From: an uncultured Eubacterium sp.
GTDB lineage: Bacteria > Bacillota > Clostridia > Lachnospirales > Lachnospiraceae
Length of the DNA stretch: 21,086 bases
Assembly: GCA_958446835.1 (NCBI GenBank)
Contig: CAUCXT010000043.1
Span: forward strand, 1-21,086
Direction of reading: 5' to 3'
Shown: one piece after another, positions 1 through 7,316 of the stretch
Numbering within the stretch: the first letter of the stretch is position 1
Layout of the letters: every line of letters begins with the position of its first letter
Made by a program: the position numbers and the translations under genes
Notes under the pieces: model-generated
Database searches by the model: none
What the model was told of the DNA's origin: nothing
What the model saw: only the letters and a program-made list of their open reading frames with translations

Positions 1-10
1 TTGTTTTTAT

Positions 11-51
11 GGCGATGAGAAACCGCCTGTGTGAATTTCTCATCGCCTTTT
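11..51 (+). terminator. Rho-independent terminator of an upstream gene
   Basis: A perfect 12-bp inverted repeat (11-22 pairs with 36-47) encloses a 13-nt loop and is followed by four T. It lies between the left edge and tpiA, so it presumably ends or attenuates the preceding transcript, likely pgk by the usual gene order (inference). Only about 20 bases separate it from the tpiA ribosome binding site. No promoter fits there, so tpiA is probably reached by readthrough. Confidence 0.8.
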
Positions 52-82
52 CGCGATAAATAGCTCAGAAAAGAGGATTATT

Positions 83-829
83 ATGCGTAAGAAGATTGTT
101 GCCGGAAACTGGAAGATGAATATGACTCCAAGCCAGGCAGTTGCTTTGGTTGAGGAGCTTAAGCCTTTGGTTGTATCCGATGATGTTGAAGTAGTATACT
201 GTGTACCTGCTATCGACATCGTTCCTGTAGTTAACGCAGTTAAGGGAACTAATGTAACAGTAGGTGCTGAGAACATGTACTTCGAGACAAAGGGTGCTTA
301 CACAGGTGAGATTTCAGCGGATATGCTTGTCGACGCAGGTGTTAAGTACGTTATTATCGGACACTCAGAGAGAAGAGATTACTTCAAGGAGGACGATGTT
401 CTCCTCAACAAGAAGGTTAAGAAGGCTATCGAAGCAGGTCTTACACCGATTCTCTGCTGTGGTGAGACATTAGAGCAGAGAGAGCTTGGCGTCACACTTG
501 ACTGGATAAGACTTCAGATTAAGTCTGACCTTGCAGGTGTCGCAGCAGCAGATGTCGCTAACCTTGTAATCGCTTATGAGCCAATCTGGGCTATCGGAAC
601 AGGCAAGACAGCTACATCCGACCAGGCACAGGAGGTATGTAAGGCTATCCGTGACTGCGTTCGTGAGATGTATGACGATGTGACAGCGGAGGCTGTCCGT
701 ATCCAGTACGGCGGTTCTGTCAATGCAGGCAATGCAGCAGAATTATTTGCCAAGCCGGACATCGATGGCGGTCTTGTCGGCGGTGCAAGCTTGAAGACTG
801 ATTTTGGTAAGATTGTTAATTACAAATAA
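83..829 (+). CDS. tpiA: Triosephosphate isomerase
   Basis: Cytosolic glycolytic enzyme interconverting dihydroxyacetone phosphate and glyceraldehyde 3-phosphate. The 248-residue length is normal for the family. The N-terminal GNWKMN motif carries the substrate-binding Asn9 and Lys11. The electrophilic His94 lies in IIGHSERR, the catalytic base Glu166 in AYEPIWAIGTG, and the phosphate-gripping loops are YGGSV (209-213) and VGGAS (232-236). The ATG follows AAGAGGA with suitable spacing. The gene sits just after a terminator and has no clear promoter of its own, so it is probably co-transcribed with an upstream glycolytic gene. All key residues are present and the call is firm. Confidence 0.98.
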   Translation: MRKKIVAGNWKMNMTPSQAVALVEELKPLVVSDDVEVVYCVPAIDIVPVVNAVKGTNVTVGAENMYFETKGAYTGEISADMLVDAGVKYVIIGHSERRDYFKEDDVLLNKKVKKAIEAGLTPILCCGETLEQRELGVTLDWIRLQIKSDLAGVAAADVANLVIAYEPIWAIGTGKTATSDQAQEVCKAIRDCVREMYDDVTAEAVRIQYGGSVNAGNAAELFAKPDIDGGLVGGASLKTDFGKIVNYK

Positions 830-910
830 AGCGAGTTTCGGCTGACATATACGGTATGCTTCAAGAGCATTTCCTATAATGTTTTGGAGAAATATTTATA
901 TGTTTCGGAT

Positions 911-953
911 AAAAAGAACCAGATTTGTGAGATAAACATTTCTGGTTCTTTTT
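911..953. terminator. Terminator after tpiA
   Basis: A perfect inverted repeat pairs 911-923 with 941-953 around a 17-nt loop. The arms end in A5 and T5 tracts, so the hairpin could act in both directions. It ends the tpiA transcript. The rest of the 830-1077 gap holds only the candidate promoter listed next. Confidence 0.85.
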
Positions 954-984
954 GTTTTAATTAAAAATCAATGAATATAAAGAA

Positions 985-1013
985 TGTAATAATGCTTTGT
1001 TTTATAGTATAAT
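985..1013 (+). promoter_or_regulatory. Candidate promoter of the two-component operon
   Basis: A perfect TATAAT lies at 1008-1013. A weak -35 (TGTAAT, 985-990) stands 17 bp upstream in an AT-rich stretch. It is the only good sigma-A-like match between the tpiA terminator and the regulator gene. A weak -35 would fit a promoter needing an activator, but that is inference. Confidence 0.4.
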
Positions 1014-1077
1014 AATTTTTAAGTTATATATTTGTGGTGAAGCTGCAGATGATGGTTGAATTGGGGGAATTATTGCA

Positions 1078-1785
1078 ATGAATATTATACTATGTGATGA
1101 TGAAAGAAATTTTGCCGAAGCTCTTCGGGAAGAAATCCAGAACTTTTTTGACAATAAATCCATGCAGATTAATATTATATGGTATGGTAGTGGAGAGGAG
1201 CTTTTAAAAGCTTTTGAAGGAGAAAAATCGGATGTAGACCTCCTGTTTATGGATATTGACCTTGGTGCGTACGATGGTGTATCGATAGTAAGGGGATTTC
1301 GGAAGCAAGGTAAGAGCTTTCCGGTTATTTTTTTATCGGCTATGGAGGACAGAGTGTTAGACGGTTTTGAAGTAAAAGCTTTTTATTTCCTTTATAAAAA
1401 AGATTACAAAAACAGGCTGCATGAGATTCTGGAAAAATATCTCAATGAATATGTATATGCCGGACGCATAATGGTCAAGGACAAGGATACAGTGAATGTA
1501 ATCTATATGAATAAAATATATTGGGTAGAGTCCGAAGACAGGGAAACGGTTTTATATACGGAAACAGGGAAAATGCACGCAGCAGAATCAATACATAGCT
1601 TTGCGAAAAAGCTTGATAAGGAGTTATTTGCAGAGGTGTATCACTGTCTTTATGTCAATGTGGATTATGTGTGCAGGGTAGATGCCGACAGCCTGGTGTT
1701 GGACAATGGAGTGGTTATACCGGTGAGCAGAAGAAAACGAAAGGAAGTTATGTCTGCGATAATGAAGAGGCTGGTGACAAGATGA
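1078..1785 (+). CDS. LytTR-family response regulator
   Basis: A 235-residue DNA-binding response regulator, presumably paired with the histidine kinase that overlaps it. The receiver domain (about 1-122) shows the acidic pair Asp7-Asp8 in ILCDDE, the phosphoacceptor Asp59 in LLFMDID and Ser87 in IFLSA. The C-terminal part (about 128-232) is a LytTR domain: it has the YWVES strand, the YHCLYVNVDYV segment standing for the usual HRSYLVNL, and IPVSRRKRKEV near the end. LytTR regulators bind short direct repeats rather than HTH-type palindromes. The ATG has GGGGGA nine bases upstream. The stop overlaps the kinase start as ATGA, so translation is coupled. Targets are not shown by the sequence. The ABC operon downstream is a plausible one. 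Confidence 0.93.
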   Translation: MNIILCDDERNFAEALREEIQNFFDNKSMQINIIWYGSGEELLKAFEGEKSDVDLLFMDIDLGAYDGVSIVRGFRKQGKSFPVIFLSAMEDRVLDGFEVKAFYFLYKKDYKNRLHEILEKYLNEYVYAGRIMVKDKDTVNVIYMNKIYWVESEDRETVLYTETGKMHAAESIHSFAKKLDKELFAEVYHCLYVNVDYVCRVDADSLVLDNGVVIPVSRRKRKEVMSAIMKRLVTR

Positions 1786-3635
1786 GAAACAGGAAAGCTT
1801 TTTTTGCGGTTCAGGGAAGTATAATTTTCGGATTCATACTACTTAATGTGCTTATTTTTTATATGGTTAACTGTAATGGAGAGTATCTGCAGAGCCGTGA
1901 TGTGTGGGGAAATACACAGACTATCCTGAAGTCTGATTTGAAAAGCCGCCAGAAGTTGATAAACGAATTTTCACAAAATATAGCGACGGCGGTTGAAAAT
2001 ATTGATGGGATACTGGCTCAGATTGAAAAGAATGAACAACTGGAAAAAGAAAAGGCAAGAAAAAACAGATATAAAAAAGAAAATGATAAGGAAATTAAAA
2101 CAACTGTTACGATAGGTATTACTGAAAAGAAGGAAAATTACCTTGCGGTCAGGAATATATTTTCAGATGCTGAAGTCTACGGCGCTGATATACAGAGTAT
2201 TGGAGACAAGGCAGAAAAAATGTCCGAGACGGCACTGTACAGTTCGGGCTGGTATCGGAATAATATTGTCAAAAGTGAGAGGGATTATTATGGACTTAAC
2301 TATGTGAATATCACTCCTATGCAGGACGAAGCGTGGAATGCATTGATTGATTTCAGGGTTACTGATTTGTTGGCATGTGGAATGGCTGTGGTGGCAGCAG
2401 TTATATTGTTTTTCTTATTACAGAATCAGGCAGAGGGGATGATTTTTACAACTGGGGATGTAGTGATAAAAGGCAGTGCTATTTTACTTGCCGGATTTGT
2501 GGGATTATATGGCAGTAATCTTATGCTGAAAGACTTTTATCTGGAATCGAACATGTTCAATGTGAGTATTCAGTCGTTACAATCCTTTAGAGATTGTCAC
2601 TATATACTTACAATCGGCGGATTTTTTATAATATGGTTTTTGATAAAGTTATCGGCGTGTCTGTTTGTCTTTATGACAATATTATGCATTGTGTCCCATA
2701 GCAGAAAAAAGAGAATATTTATTGGAATGGTAGTTCTTGCTGTTGTAGTTACTGAGTATATATTTGCCGGATATGTTGGAGAGAAGCCATTTTTTGTATT
2801 TTTAAGGGAAATAAATCTGTTCTCAGCATTTACGCCGGAACGCTTTTTTAACAGATACCTAAATTTGAATATTGCGGGAAATGCATATTCAAGGCTGACT
2901 TTTTTCATGGTATTGTGGTGTTTTGTGTTTGTAGCTGTTCTGTTAGTATGCGTTCGAAGGATAAAAAGGCATCAGAAGCTGGTTATGGCTGATGTGCAGA
3001 AAAATTATGATGAGGAAATCAATCGCCAGTATTTAGAGACCAGAAGACTATGGCATGATTTTCAGAATCATCTGTTAGCAATACAGGCGATGACAGAAAA
3101 TGGTGACAGGGAGGGGGCAGACCGTTATATAAAGGAACTGAGCGAAAGCATAAGTACCGATAAGCTTGCAGCTAAGACAGGTTATAATCCCGTCGACCTT
3201 CTGTTGTATAAGAAACAGGTACAGGCGGCAGAACAGGAAGCTAAGATTAAACTTGTAATACAGTGTAAATTGTCCGGCATGAATTTCGCGGGATATGATT
3301 TGTGTAGTGTGATAGGGAATCTGCTTGATAATGCGTTAGAAGCGGTTAAAGCTGTTTCGAGTGAGGAACGAATAATAGAATTGAACCTTAAAAGACAGCA
3401 GGGAATGCTTTTTATATCCTGTAAAAATCCATATAAAGGTGAGATAAAAACTGAGAATGGAAGGCTGATTTCTTCTAAGAATGATAAAAAAAATCACGGA
3501 ATCGGTATTTCATCTATAGAACAGGTATGTCAAAAATATCAGGGAACTATGGAAATACAGACAGATAACGATGTGTTCCGTGTGTTGATATTACTGGTGG
3601 AAGATAAGAAGTGCCGGTTGGGAAAAATTGAATAA
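1782..3635 (+). CDS. GHKL sensor histidine kinase with an ABC-permease-like membrane module
   Basis: A 617-residue membrane kinase. I start it at the ATG of the ATGA overlap with the regulator (1782); the open frame extends upstream, but only over the regulator's 3' end. One helix (about 8-28) is followed by a charged extracytoplasmic region (about 30-190) with a Lys/Glu-rich, probably helical stretch. Then come about five helices (196-213, 230-246, 275-303, 312-331, 372-390). The kinase core has the phosphoacceptor His425 in RLWHDFQNHL, as in AgrC-like kinases. Its GHKL ATPase has the N-box NLLDNALEA (Asn513, Asp516, Asn517) and the G-box HGIGI (572-576). Residues 162-393 align almost without gaps to the N-terminal half of the permease at 8139-10121, including LYGSN, IQS and YLNLN. 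The sensor is therefore probably derived from an ABC permease (inference). The ligand is unknown. Confidence 0.9.
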   Translation: MRNRKAFFAVQGSIIFGFILLNVLIFYMVNCNGEYLQSRDVWGNTQTILKSDLKSRQKLINEFSQNIATAVENIDGILAQIEKNEQLEKEKARKNRYKKENDKEIKTTVTIGITEKKENYLAVRNIFSDAEVYGADIQSIGDKAEKMSETALYSSGWYRNNIVKSERDYYGLNYVNITPMQDEAWNALIDFRVTDLLACGMAVVAAVILFFLLQNQAEGMIFTTGDVVIKGSAILLAGFVGLYGSNLMLKDFYLESNMFNVSIQSLQSFRDCHYILTIGGFFIIWFLIKLSACLFVFMTILCIVSHSRKKRIFIGMVVLAVVVTEYIFAGYVGEKPFFVFLREINLFSAFTPERFFNRYLNLNIAGNAYSRLTFFMVLWCFVFVAVLLVCVRRIKRHQKLVMADVQKNYDEEINRQYLETRRLWHDFQNHLLAIQAMTENGDREGADRYIKELSESISTDKLAAKTGYNPVDLLLYKKQVQAAEQEAKIKLVIQCKLSGMNFAGYDLCSVIGNLLDNALEAVKAVSSEERIIELNLKRQQGMLFISCKNPYKGEIKTENGRLISSKNDKKNHGIGISSIEQVCQKYQGTMEIQTDNDVFRVLILLVEDKKCRLGKIE

Positions 3636-3713
3636 AAACACAATGAAGATTAAAGCGCTGAAGCTTTGTCACGAAATTATTTCTGCAAAAATTTATATAA
3701 AAACGTATTTTTA

Positions 3714-3741
3714 TGCAACAAAACTTAATTTTCTCCGAGTA
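3714..3741 (+). promoter_or_regulatory. Candidate ECF-type promoter of the sigma/anti-sigma locus
   Basis: TGCAAC (3714-3719) and CGAGTA (3736-3741) are separated by 16 bp. This resembles the TGAAAC-N16-CGTA layout of autoregulated ECF promoters such as those of Bacillus SigW. Its position about 70 bases before a sigma gene fits autoregulation. It is a pattern match only. Confidence 0.4.
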
Positions 3742-3760
3742 GATAGGTGAAGGACACATT

Positions 3761-3785
3761 AGTTGATTGTGATTCGTAATCAACT
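3761..3785. repeat. Inverted repeat in the sigma leader
   Basis: Perfect 8-bp arms (AGTTGATT at 3761-3768 and AATCAACT at 3778-3785) flank a 9-nt centre. The repeat lies in the presumed 5' UTR, about 15 bases before the GGAGGTGA ribosome binding site. It could be an operator or an mRNA hairpin. There is no U tract, so it is not a standard terminator. Confidence 0.5.
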
Positions 3786-3812
3786 GTAGGAGTCTTTGAG
3801 GGAGGTGAACGG

Positions 3813-4172
3813 ATGGAGGATAATCGCATTGTTGAATTATTTTGGCAGAGGAGCGAGAGCGCAATTGCTGAAACTGCACTGAAATATGAGAAGTATCTGC
3901 ACAGCATTTCGTATCAGATTCTGACGGATACGGAGGATGCAAGGGAGTGTGTCAATGATACCTACAATGATGCATGGCAGTCAATGCCGCCTCATCGCCC
4001 TCTGGTTCTTTCAACCTTTTTGGGGAAGATTACACGCCGCATATCTATCGACAGATGGAGAATGAGAAATGCAAAAAAGCGTGGCGGTGGCGAGATAATT
4101 CTTGTTCTGGACGAACTGGAGGACTGTGTTTCAGGTTTTGACAGTATTGATGAAATCCAACGATTTACTTGA
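3813..4172 (+). pseudogene. Truncated ECF RNA polymerase sigma factor (region 4 missing)
   Basis: A 119-residue remnant of an ECF sigma-70 factor. Region 2 is well kept: the TEDARECVNDTYNDAW segment (40-55) and the STFLGKITRRISIDRWR segment (67-83) are typical of core binding and -10 recognition. The reading frame stops soon after the linker, at FDSIDEIQRFT. Region 4, the helix-turn-helix for the -35 element, is absent; family members usually run to about 170-190 residues. The ATG has an excellent GGAGGTGA at 3801-3808. The 3' end overlaps the next gene by 23 bases, and the last codons are read from that gene's start sequence in another frame. The fragment might still bind core polymerase, but it should not direct normal promoter recognition. 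Confidence 0.8.
4150..4159. other. Probable deletion junction between sigma and partner gene
   Basis: The ten bases ATGAAATCCA serve two genes. In the sigma frame they fall in codons for Asp-Glu-Ile-Gln, a plausible linker continuation. In the other frame they are the ATG-AAA-TCC start of the partner protein. This is what a deletion between two short direct repeats would leave. The ancestral sequence is not in the window, so this is inference. Confidence 0.5.
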
Positions 4173-5793
4173 CGCTATCGGTGAAGTGTCTGATGAGTAT
4201 ATTGCAGACGCGAAAAGTGCAAAGAAAAGGAGAATGCCGCGGTGGGCAAAATGGTCCTGTGTGGCAGCTGCATGCCTTGTCGCTGCGGTAGGGGTTGGCA
4301 GCGTGCTGTTAATAAGAGGTGGAATAAACGGAGGCTCTGCAGGAGGCGTGGGTCATGCGGATGGCAGCAGCTTCATGCACTATGCAGGTCCGGTATTTCC
4401 GCTGACTTTGCTTGAGAGTAACCCGGAGATTTCTGCAACGCGCGACATCACGATGGATTTTGCGCCTTGGGTTCCGGTATGGATTTCCAATGAGGAGGAG
4501 GCAGCTTCGCACCCATCGGAGAGCGACAGGCAGGAGATTTTAGACCAATATAACGAATGGTATCCGGAGGGCGGATATTATCAGTACTCAGGCAATATTA
4601 TAGTGAAGGATTCATATATTCTGGAAAATGGAGGTGCGCAGAATCAGACTGTCCATGTGCTCTACCCATTTGCCTCCAGCCTGAAGGATCTGGATAATAA
4701 TATTCCGTCACTGACCGTGAATGGAGAGGTGCTTGAGACAACGCTTCATGCGGGCAGCTATGCAGGAGGTTTTGAAGGTGCATGGGGCGGCAGCTCAAAA
4801 GAGTTAAATGAAGGGAGTGTGAATCTGGCATATATTGAGAACTGGGAGGGCTACAGAAGCCTTCTTTCTGATGGAACATATATGGACAGGGCATTGGGTG
4901 ATTTTGTAGATCTCAGTGATATTCCTGTGACGGTTTATGAGTTTAGCGATGTATGGGGGACACCGGAGGATGATAAGGCAGGGATTCCGAATCCTACTAT
5001 CCGCGTGATGTTTGACCTTGACTACGAAAAGACACAGGTATTGTCCTATGGTTTTAACGGAAGCCTCTGGGACGAAAAGAATGGTGTTATGGGGAAAGAA
5101 TTTTCCATACGTCGACAGGGAGAATCAGACGATGGAAGACCTTATTATATAATTGTGGTCGGAGAGGATATACAGAATGTTGACTATAAAGGATATGTGA
5201 CCGGCGGCTGGGGCACGGAGAAAACAATCGATGCCGGTATGACAATTTCAAGAAGGGAGTCGAATCTGGAGGAGGTACTGAGAGTGGTTGCGGAGTACAG
5301 ATACCGGACGGATTTTGAGATGGGATACTTCGAGAGCGATTACGATTATGGATTTGAATTGTATTTTGGCTTGTTAAAAGAGCATTTGATGGCATACAGT
5401 TCACTCTCCGGGGACGGAGTGCAGCGCTATGAGGATGGTGCGATTGAAAATATGGATGTGATTGGTGTGTCGCGTGTGTTCTGGCTGGAGGCGGAGGTCA
5501 CAATTCCTGCCGGCAGCTATGTCACGGTTGAAGCTGTGTCCGAGAAGGAACCGAGCTATGATTTCTATTGTTCCAATACGGCAAACAGGAAGATTAGCGG
5601 GTATGATATGGTGACAAGGCTTGGAAGCAATCTGATATTTACGGAGCAGACAGCGAAATTAGAGGACAGAGGACAGATTGAGATTGTACGGCAGAATTTC
5701 GGGTTCGATATCGAAAATGGGGTTAATGAAGTGGAGCTTGACATGGAGGAGCCGCATTATTATCTGGAAGTAAGAGCGATTGACACTGAATAA
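4150..5793 (+). CDS. Single-pass membrane protein, probable anti-sigma-like partner
   Basis: A 547-residue protein with a short cytoplasmic N-terminus (LLDAIGEVSDEYIADA, then a basic stretch). It has one membrane helix at about 36-55, a Gly/Ser-rich linker (57-75) and an extracytoplasmic domain of roughly 470 residues rich in Tyr, Asp and Gly. Proteins of this build are usually encoded right after an ECF sigma gene in Lachnospiraceae, and the short N-terminus is thought to hold the sigma factor. That role is inferred from layout. I do not recognise the large outer domain. I start at the ATG at 4150 because the conserved N-terminal sequence begins there. No Shine-Dalgarno sequence precedes it, so translation would depend on coupling to the truncated sigma frame, whose stop lies 20 bases further on. 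A terminator follows. Confidence 0.7.
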   Translation: MKSNDLLDAIGEVSDEYIADAKSAKKRRMPRWAKWSCVAAACLVAAVGVGSVLLIRGGINGGSAGGVGHADGSSFMHYAGPVFPLTLLESNPEISATRDITMDFAPWVPVWISNEEEAASHPSESDRQEILDQYNEWYPEGGYYQYSGNIIVKDSYILENGGAQNQTVHVLYPFASSLKDLDNNIPSLTVNGEVLETTLHAGSYAGGFEGAWGGSSKELNEGSVNLAYIENWEGYRSLLSDGTYMDRALGDFVDLSDIPVTVYEFSDVWGTPEDDKAGIPNPTIRVMFDLDYEKTQVLSYGFNGSLWDEKNGVMGKEFSIRRQGESDDGRPYYIIVVGEDIQNVDYKGYVTGGWGTEKTIDAGMTISRRESNLEEVLRVVAEYRYRTDFEMGYFESDYDYGFELYFGLLKEHLMAYSSLSGDGVQRYEDGAIENMDVIGVSRVFWLEAEVTIPAGSYVTVEAVSEKEPSYDFYCSNTANRKISGYDMVTRLGSNLIFTEQTAKLEDRGQIEIVRQNFGFDIENGVNEVELDMEEPHYYLEVRAIDTE

Positions 5794-5851
5794 AGCTGTA
5801 GTCCGGCAGCCGTTTGTATGGAATGTTCTGACTGATAAAAAATAGAAAAAT

Positions 5852-5900
5852 AACCACTTGTGCAGGTATAATGACCACTTCTGCACAGGTGGTTGTTTTT
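5852..5900 (+). terminator. Terminator after the anti-sigma-like gene
   Basis: A 14-bp stem (5852-5865 with 5881-5894, one G-U pair) has a 15-nt loop and is followed by GTTTTT. It ends the sigma locus and separates it from the lipoprotein/ABC operon. Confidence 0.85.
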
Positions 5901-5920
5901 ATTTCAGGGTAATATATAAT
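5893..5920 (+). promoter_or_regulatory. Candidate promoter of the lipoprotein/ABC operon
   Basis: TATAAT at 5915-5920 has TTGTTT at 5893-5898, 16 bp upstream. The -35 lies in the tail of the preceding terminator. Transcription would begin near 5927, inside the dyad listed next. Confidence 0.45.
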
Positions 5921-5923
5921 GAG

Positions 5924-5940
5924 CTTAAGGTCGACTTAAG
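5924..5940. promoter_or_regulatory. Paired CTTAAG dyad over the predicted transcription start
   Basis: Two copies of CTTAAG (5924-5929 and 5935-5940) are separated by GTCGA. Since CTTAAG is self-complementary, they form both an inverted repeat and an 11-bp direct repeat. The position just past the -10 box suits an operator. The TTAAG core recalls AgrA/LytTR half-sites, but the spacing is one helical turn, not the two turns usual for AgrA. Binding partner unknown. Confidence 0.35.
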
Positions 5941-5983
5941 AGTATCAGTACACATCAGAAAATTAAAGAAATGGAGGGGTTTT

Positions 5984-7279
5984 ATGGGAGGTATAAAAAA
6001 GCTTGGAATTATAGCTGTAATGGTAATTCTTTTATGCAGTGGATGTGGCAAAAAAGCATTGCCTGTTGAGGATTATGTGAGCAGCAATCCTGCAAAGGTA
6101 ATTTATAATGCAGTAATGAAGACGGACACAGGGTATTATTATGGCAGCAGCGAAAATAAAATGTCAATACATTATTATGACGTGGGAAGCGGCCAGAATA
6201 TTTTTCTGTGCAGCAAGCCGGAGTGTCGTCATAATGGCGATATATTCTGTACTGCAACCAGTGATAAATACTTTGTTGACACAATGTGCATGTACGGTGG
6301 GGAGCTGTATTTGAATGTAGTGGAAGAAACGGACACAGAATATCAGTACAAGCTTCTTAAGGTAGCTGCGGACGGAACGAAGCTGACAGAGCTTGTGACA
6401 TATATGACTGTAAATAATACATCCGTTGCTCCGGTTACAGGGAGCAGGCTGGTAATACACAGGGGATATGCAGTTATGTCTTATATAATATGTAATAAAG
6501 ACAACATGGATATTGGAGAAAGAGGTCTTATTTTATATAATATGGCAGATGGAAAAATCACCCAGATTAATAAAGGTGAGTTTACGGAATACTCATTTAC
6601 TCGTTATAATGTGGATGCACATGACTATTATATATATTATAATCTGCCAGAGGGACATAAAAACAGATTACACAGATTTTCATTGAAGGATAAGTCTGAT
6701 GAAACCTTGGAATTTTTAATAAACTATAATGGAACATATACTATATGGGATGACGATACGATATATTATTCACGCATAGGAAATTCTCTTAACAAATACA
6801 AGATTTCTACCAAAGAAAATACGGAATATAAAAATTTTTTCAGAAAAAAATATTCTTATATATCTGAAAGCTGGGGGGAATGTGAGGCTGATGCGGATTT
6901 TACGCCTAATAATTTAGTTGCGGATGGAAAATATTTGTATGTAACTGATGGGGCATTTTTTACCACCTATACCTGTGAAATAGATTGTATTATGGCAGAT
7001 GATACTGAGCAGCAGATGCTAGAACGGAATAAGTCCAGAATTTTTGTATATGATAAGGATTTGCAGCAGGTGGCTGTGGTGGTTATAGAAACAGATAAGT
7101 ATTTAGGCTACAAGGACTATTTTTCGCTCGCTATTTTAGATGGGATGGTTTATCTACAGACTCCAAAGAAGCTGTTTGCATGTACGGTTGAGGAGTTTAT
7201 AGAGGGCGGAACGCCACTGTTTAGAGAAATTTACAATAATGAGGTGGATATACCAAGTCTGAAAGATTCCGTACAATAA
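5984..7279 (+). CDS. Lipoprotein of unknown function, ABC-transporter associated
   Basis: A 431-residue protein. I start it at the ATG at 5984, which follows GGAGGGG at 5973-5979 and opens directly into a signal peptide (KKLGIIAVMVILLCSGC). The lipobox Cys is residue 21. The mature part has many short Tyr/Asp-rich segments of the kind seen in beta-propeller or beta-rich surface proteins (inference). Residues 76-89 hold Cys76, Cys81, His83 and Cys89 in the pattern C-x4-C-x-H-x5-C, a likely metal-binding or disulfide knot outside the membrane. It lies 37 bases ahead of the ABC ATPase with no terminator between, so it is probably the outer component of that transporter system. It does not look like a standard solute-binding protein. 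The function is unknown. Confidence 0.8.
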   Translation: MGGIKKLGIIAVMVILLCSGCGKKALPVEDYVSSNPAKVIYNAVMKTDTGYYYGSSENKMSIHYYDVGSGQNIFLCSKPECRHNGDIFCTATSDKYFVDTMCMYGGELYLNVVEETDTEYQYKLLKVAADGTKLTELVTYMTVNNTSVAPVTGSRLVIHRGYAVMSYIICNKDNMDIGERGLILYNMADGKITQINKGEFTEYSFTRYNVDAHDYYIYYNLPEGHKNRLHRFSLKDKSDETLEFLINYNGTYTIWDDDTIYYSRIGNSLNKYKISTKENTEYKNFFRKKYSYISESWGECEADADFTPNNLVADGKYLYVTDGAFFTTYTCEIDCIMADDTEQQMLERNKSRIFVYDKDLQQVAVVVIETDKYLGYKDYFSLAILDGMVYLQTPKKLFACTVEEFIEGGTPLFREIYNNEVDIPSLKDSVQ

Positions 7280-7316
7280 ATGCTTGTATTGTAAGTGACA
7301 AAGGGAGGTAAGACTG

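Noticed and set aside
871..880. TATAAT at 875-880 as a promoter
   Set aside because: No -35 match at suitable spacing, and a strong terminator follows at once.
1052..1081. A 9-codon frame ending in an ATGA overlap with the response regulator start
   Set aside because: Very short, with only a weak GGTGA upstream. The regulator has its own good ribosome site inside it, so coupling is not needed.
1671..1781. Extending the histidine kinase N-terminus to the ATG at 1671
   Set aside because: This stretch is the 3' end of the response regulator in another frame and gives no membrane or family-like sequence. The ATGA overlap start at 1782 leads directly into a helix.
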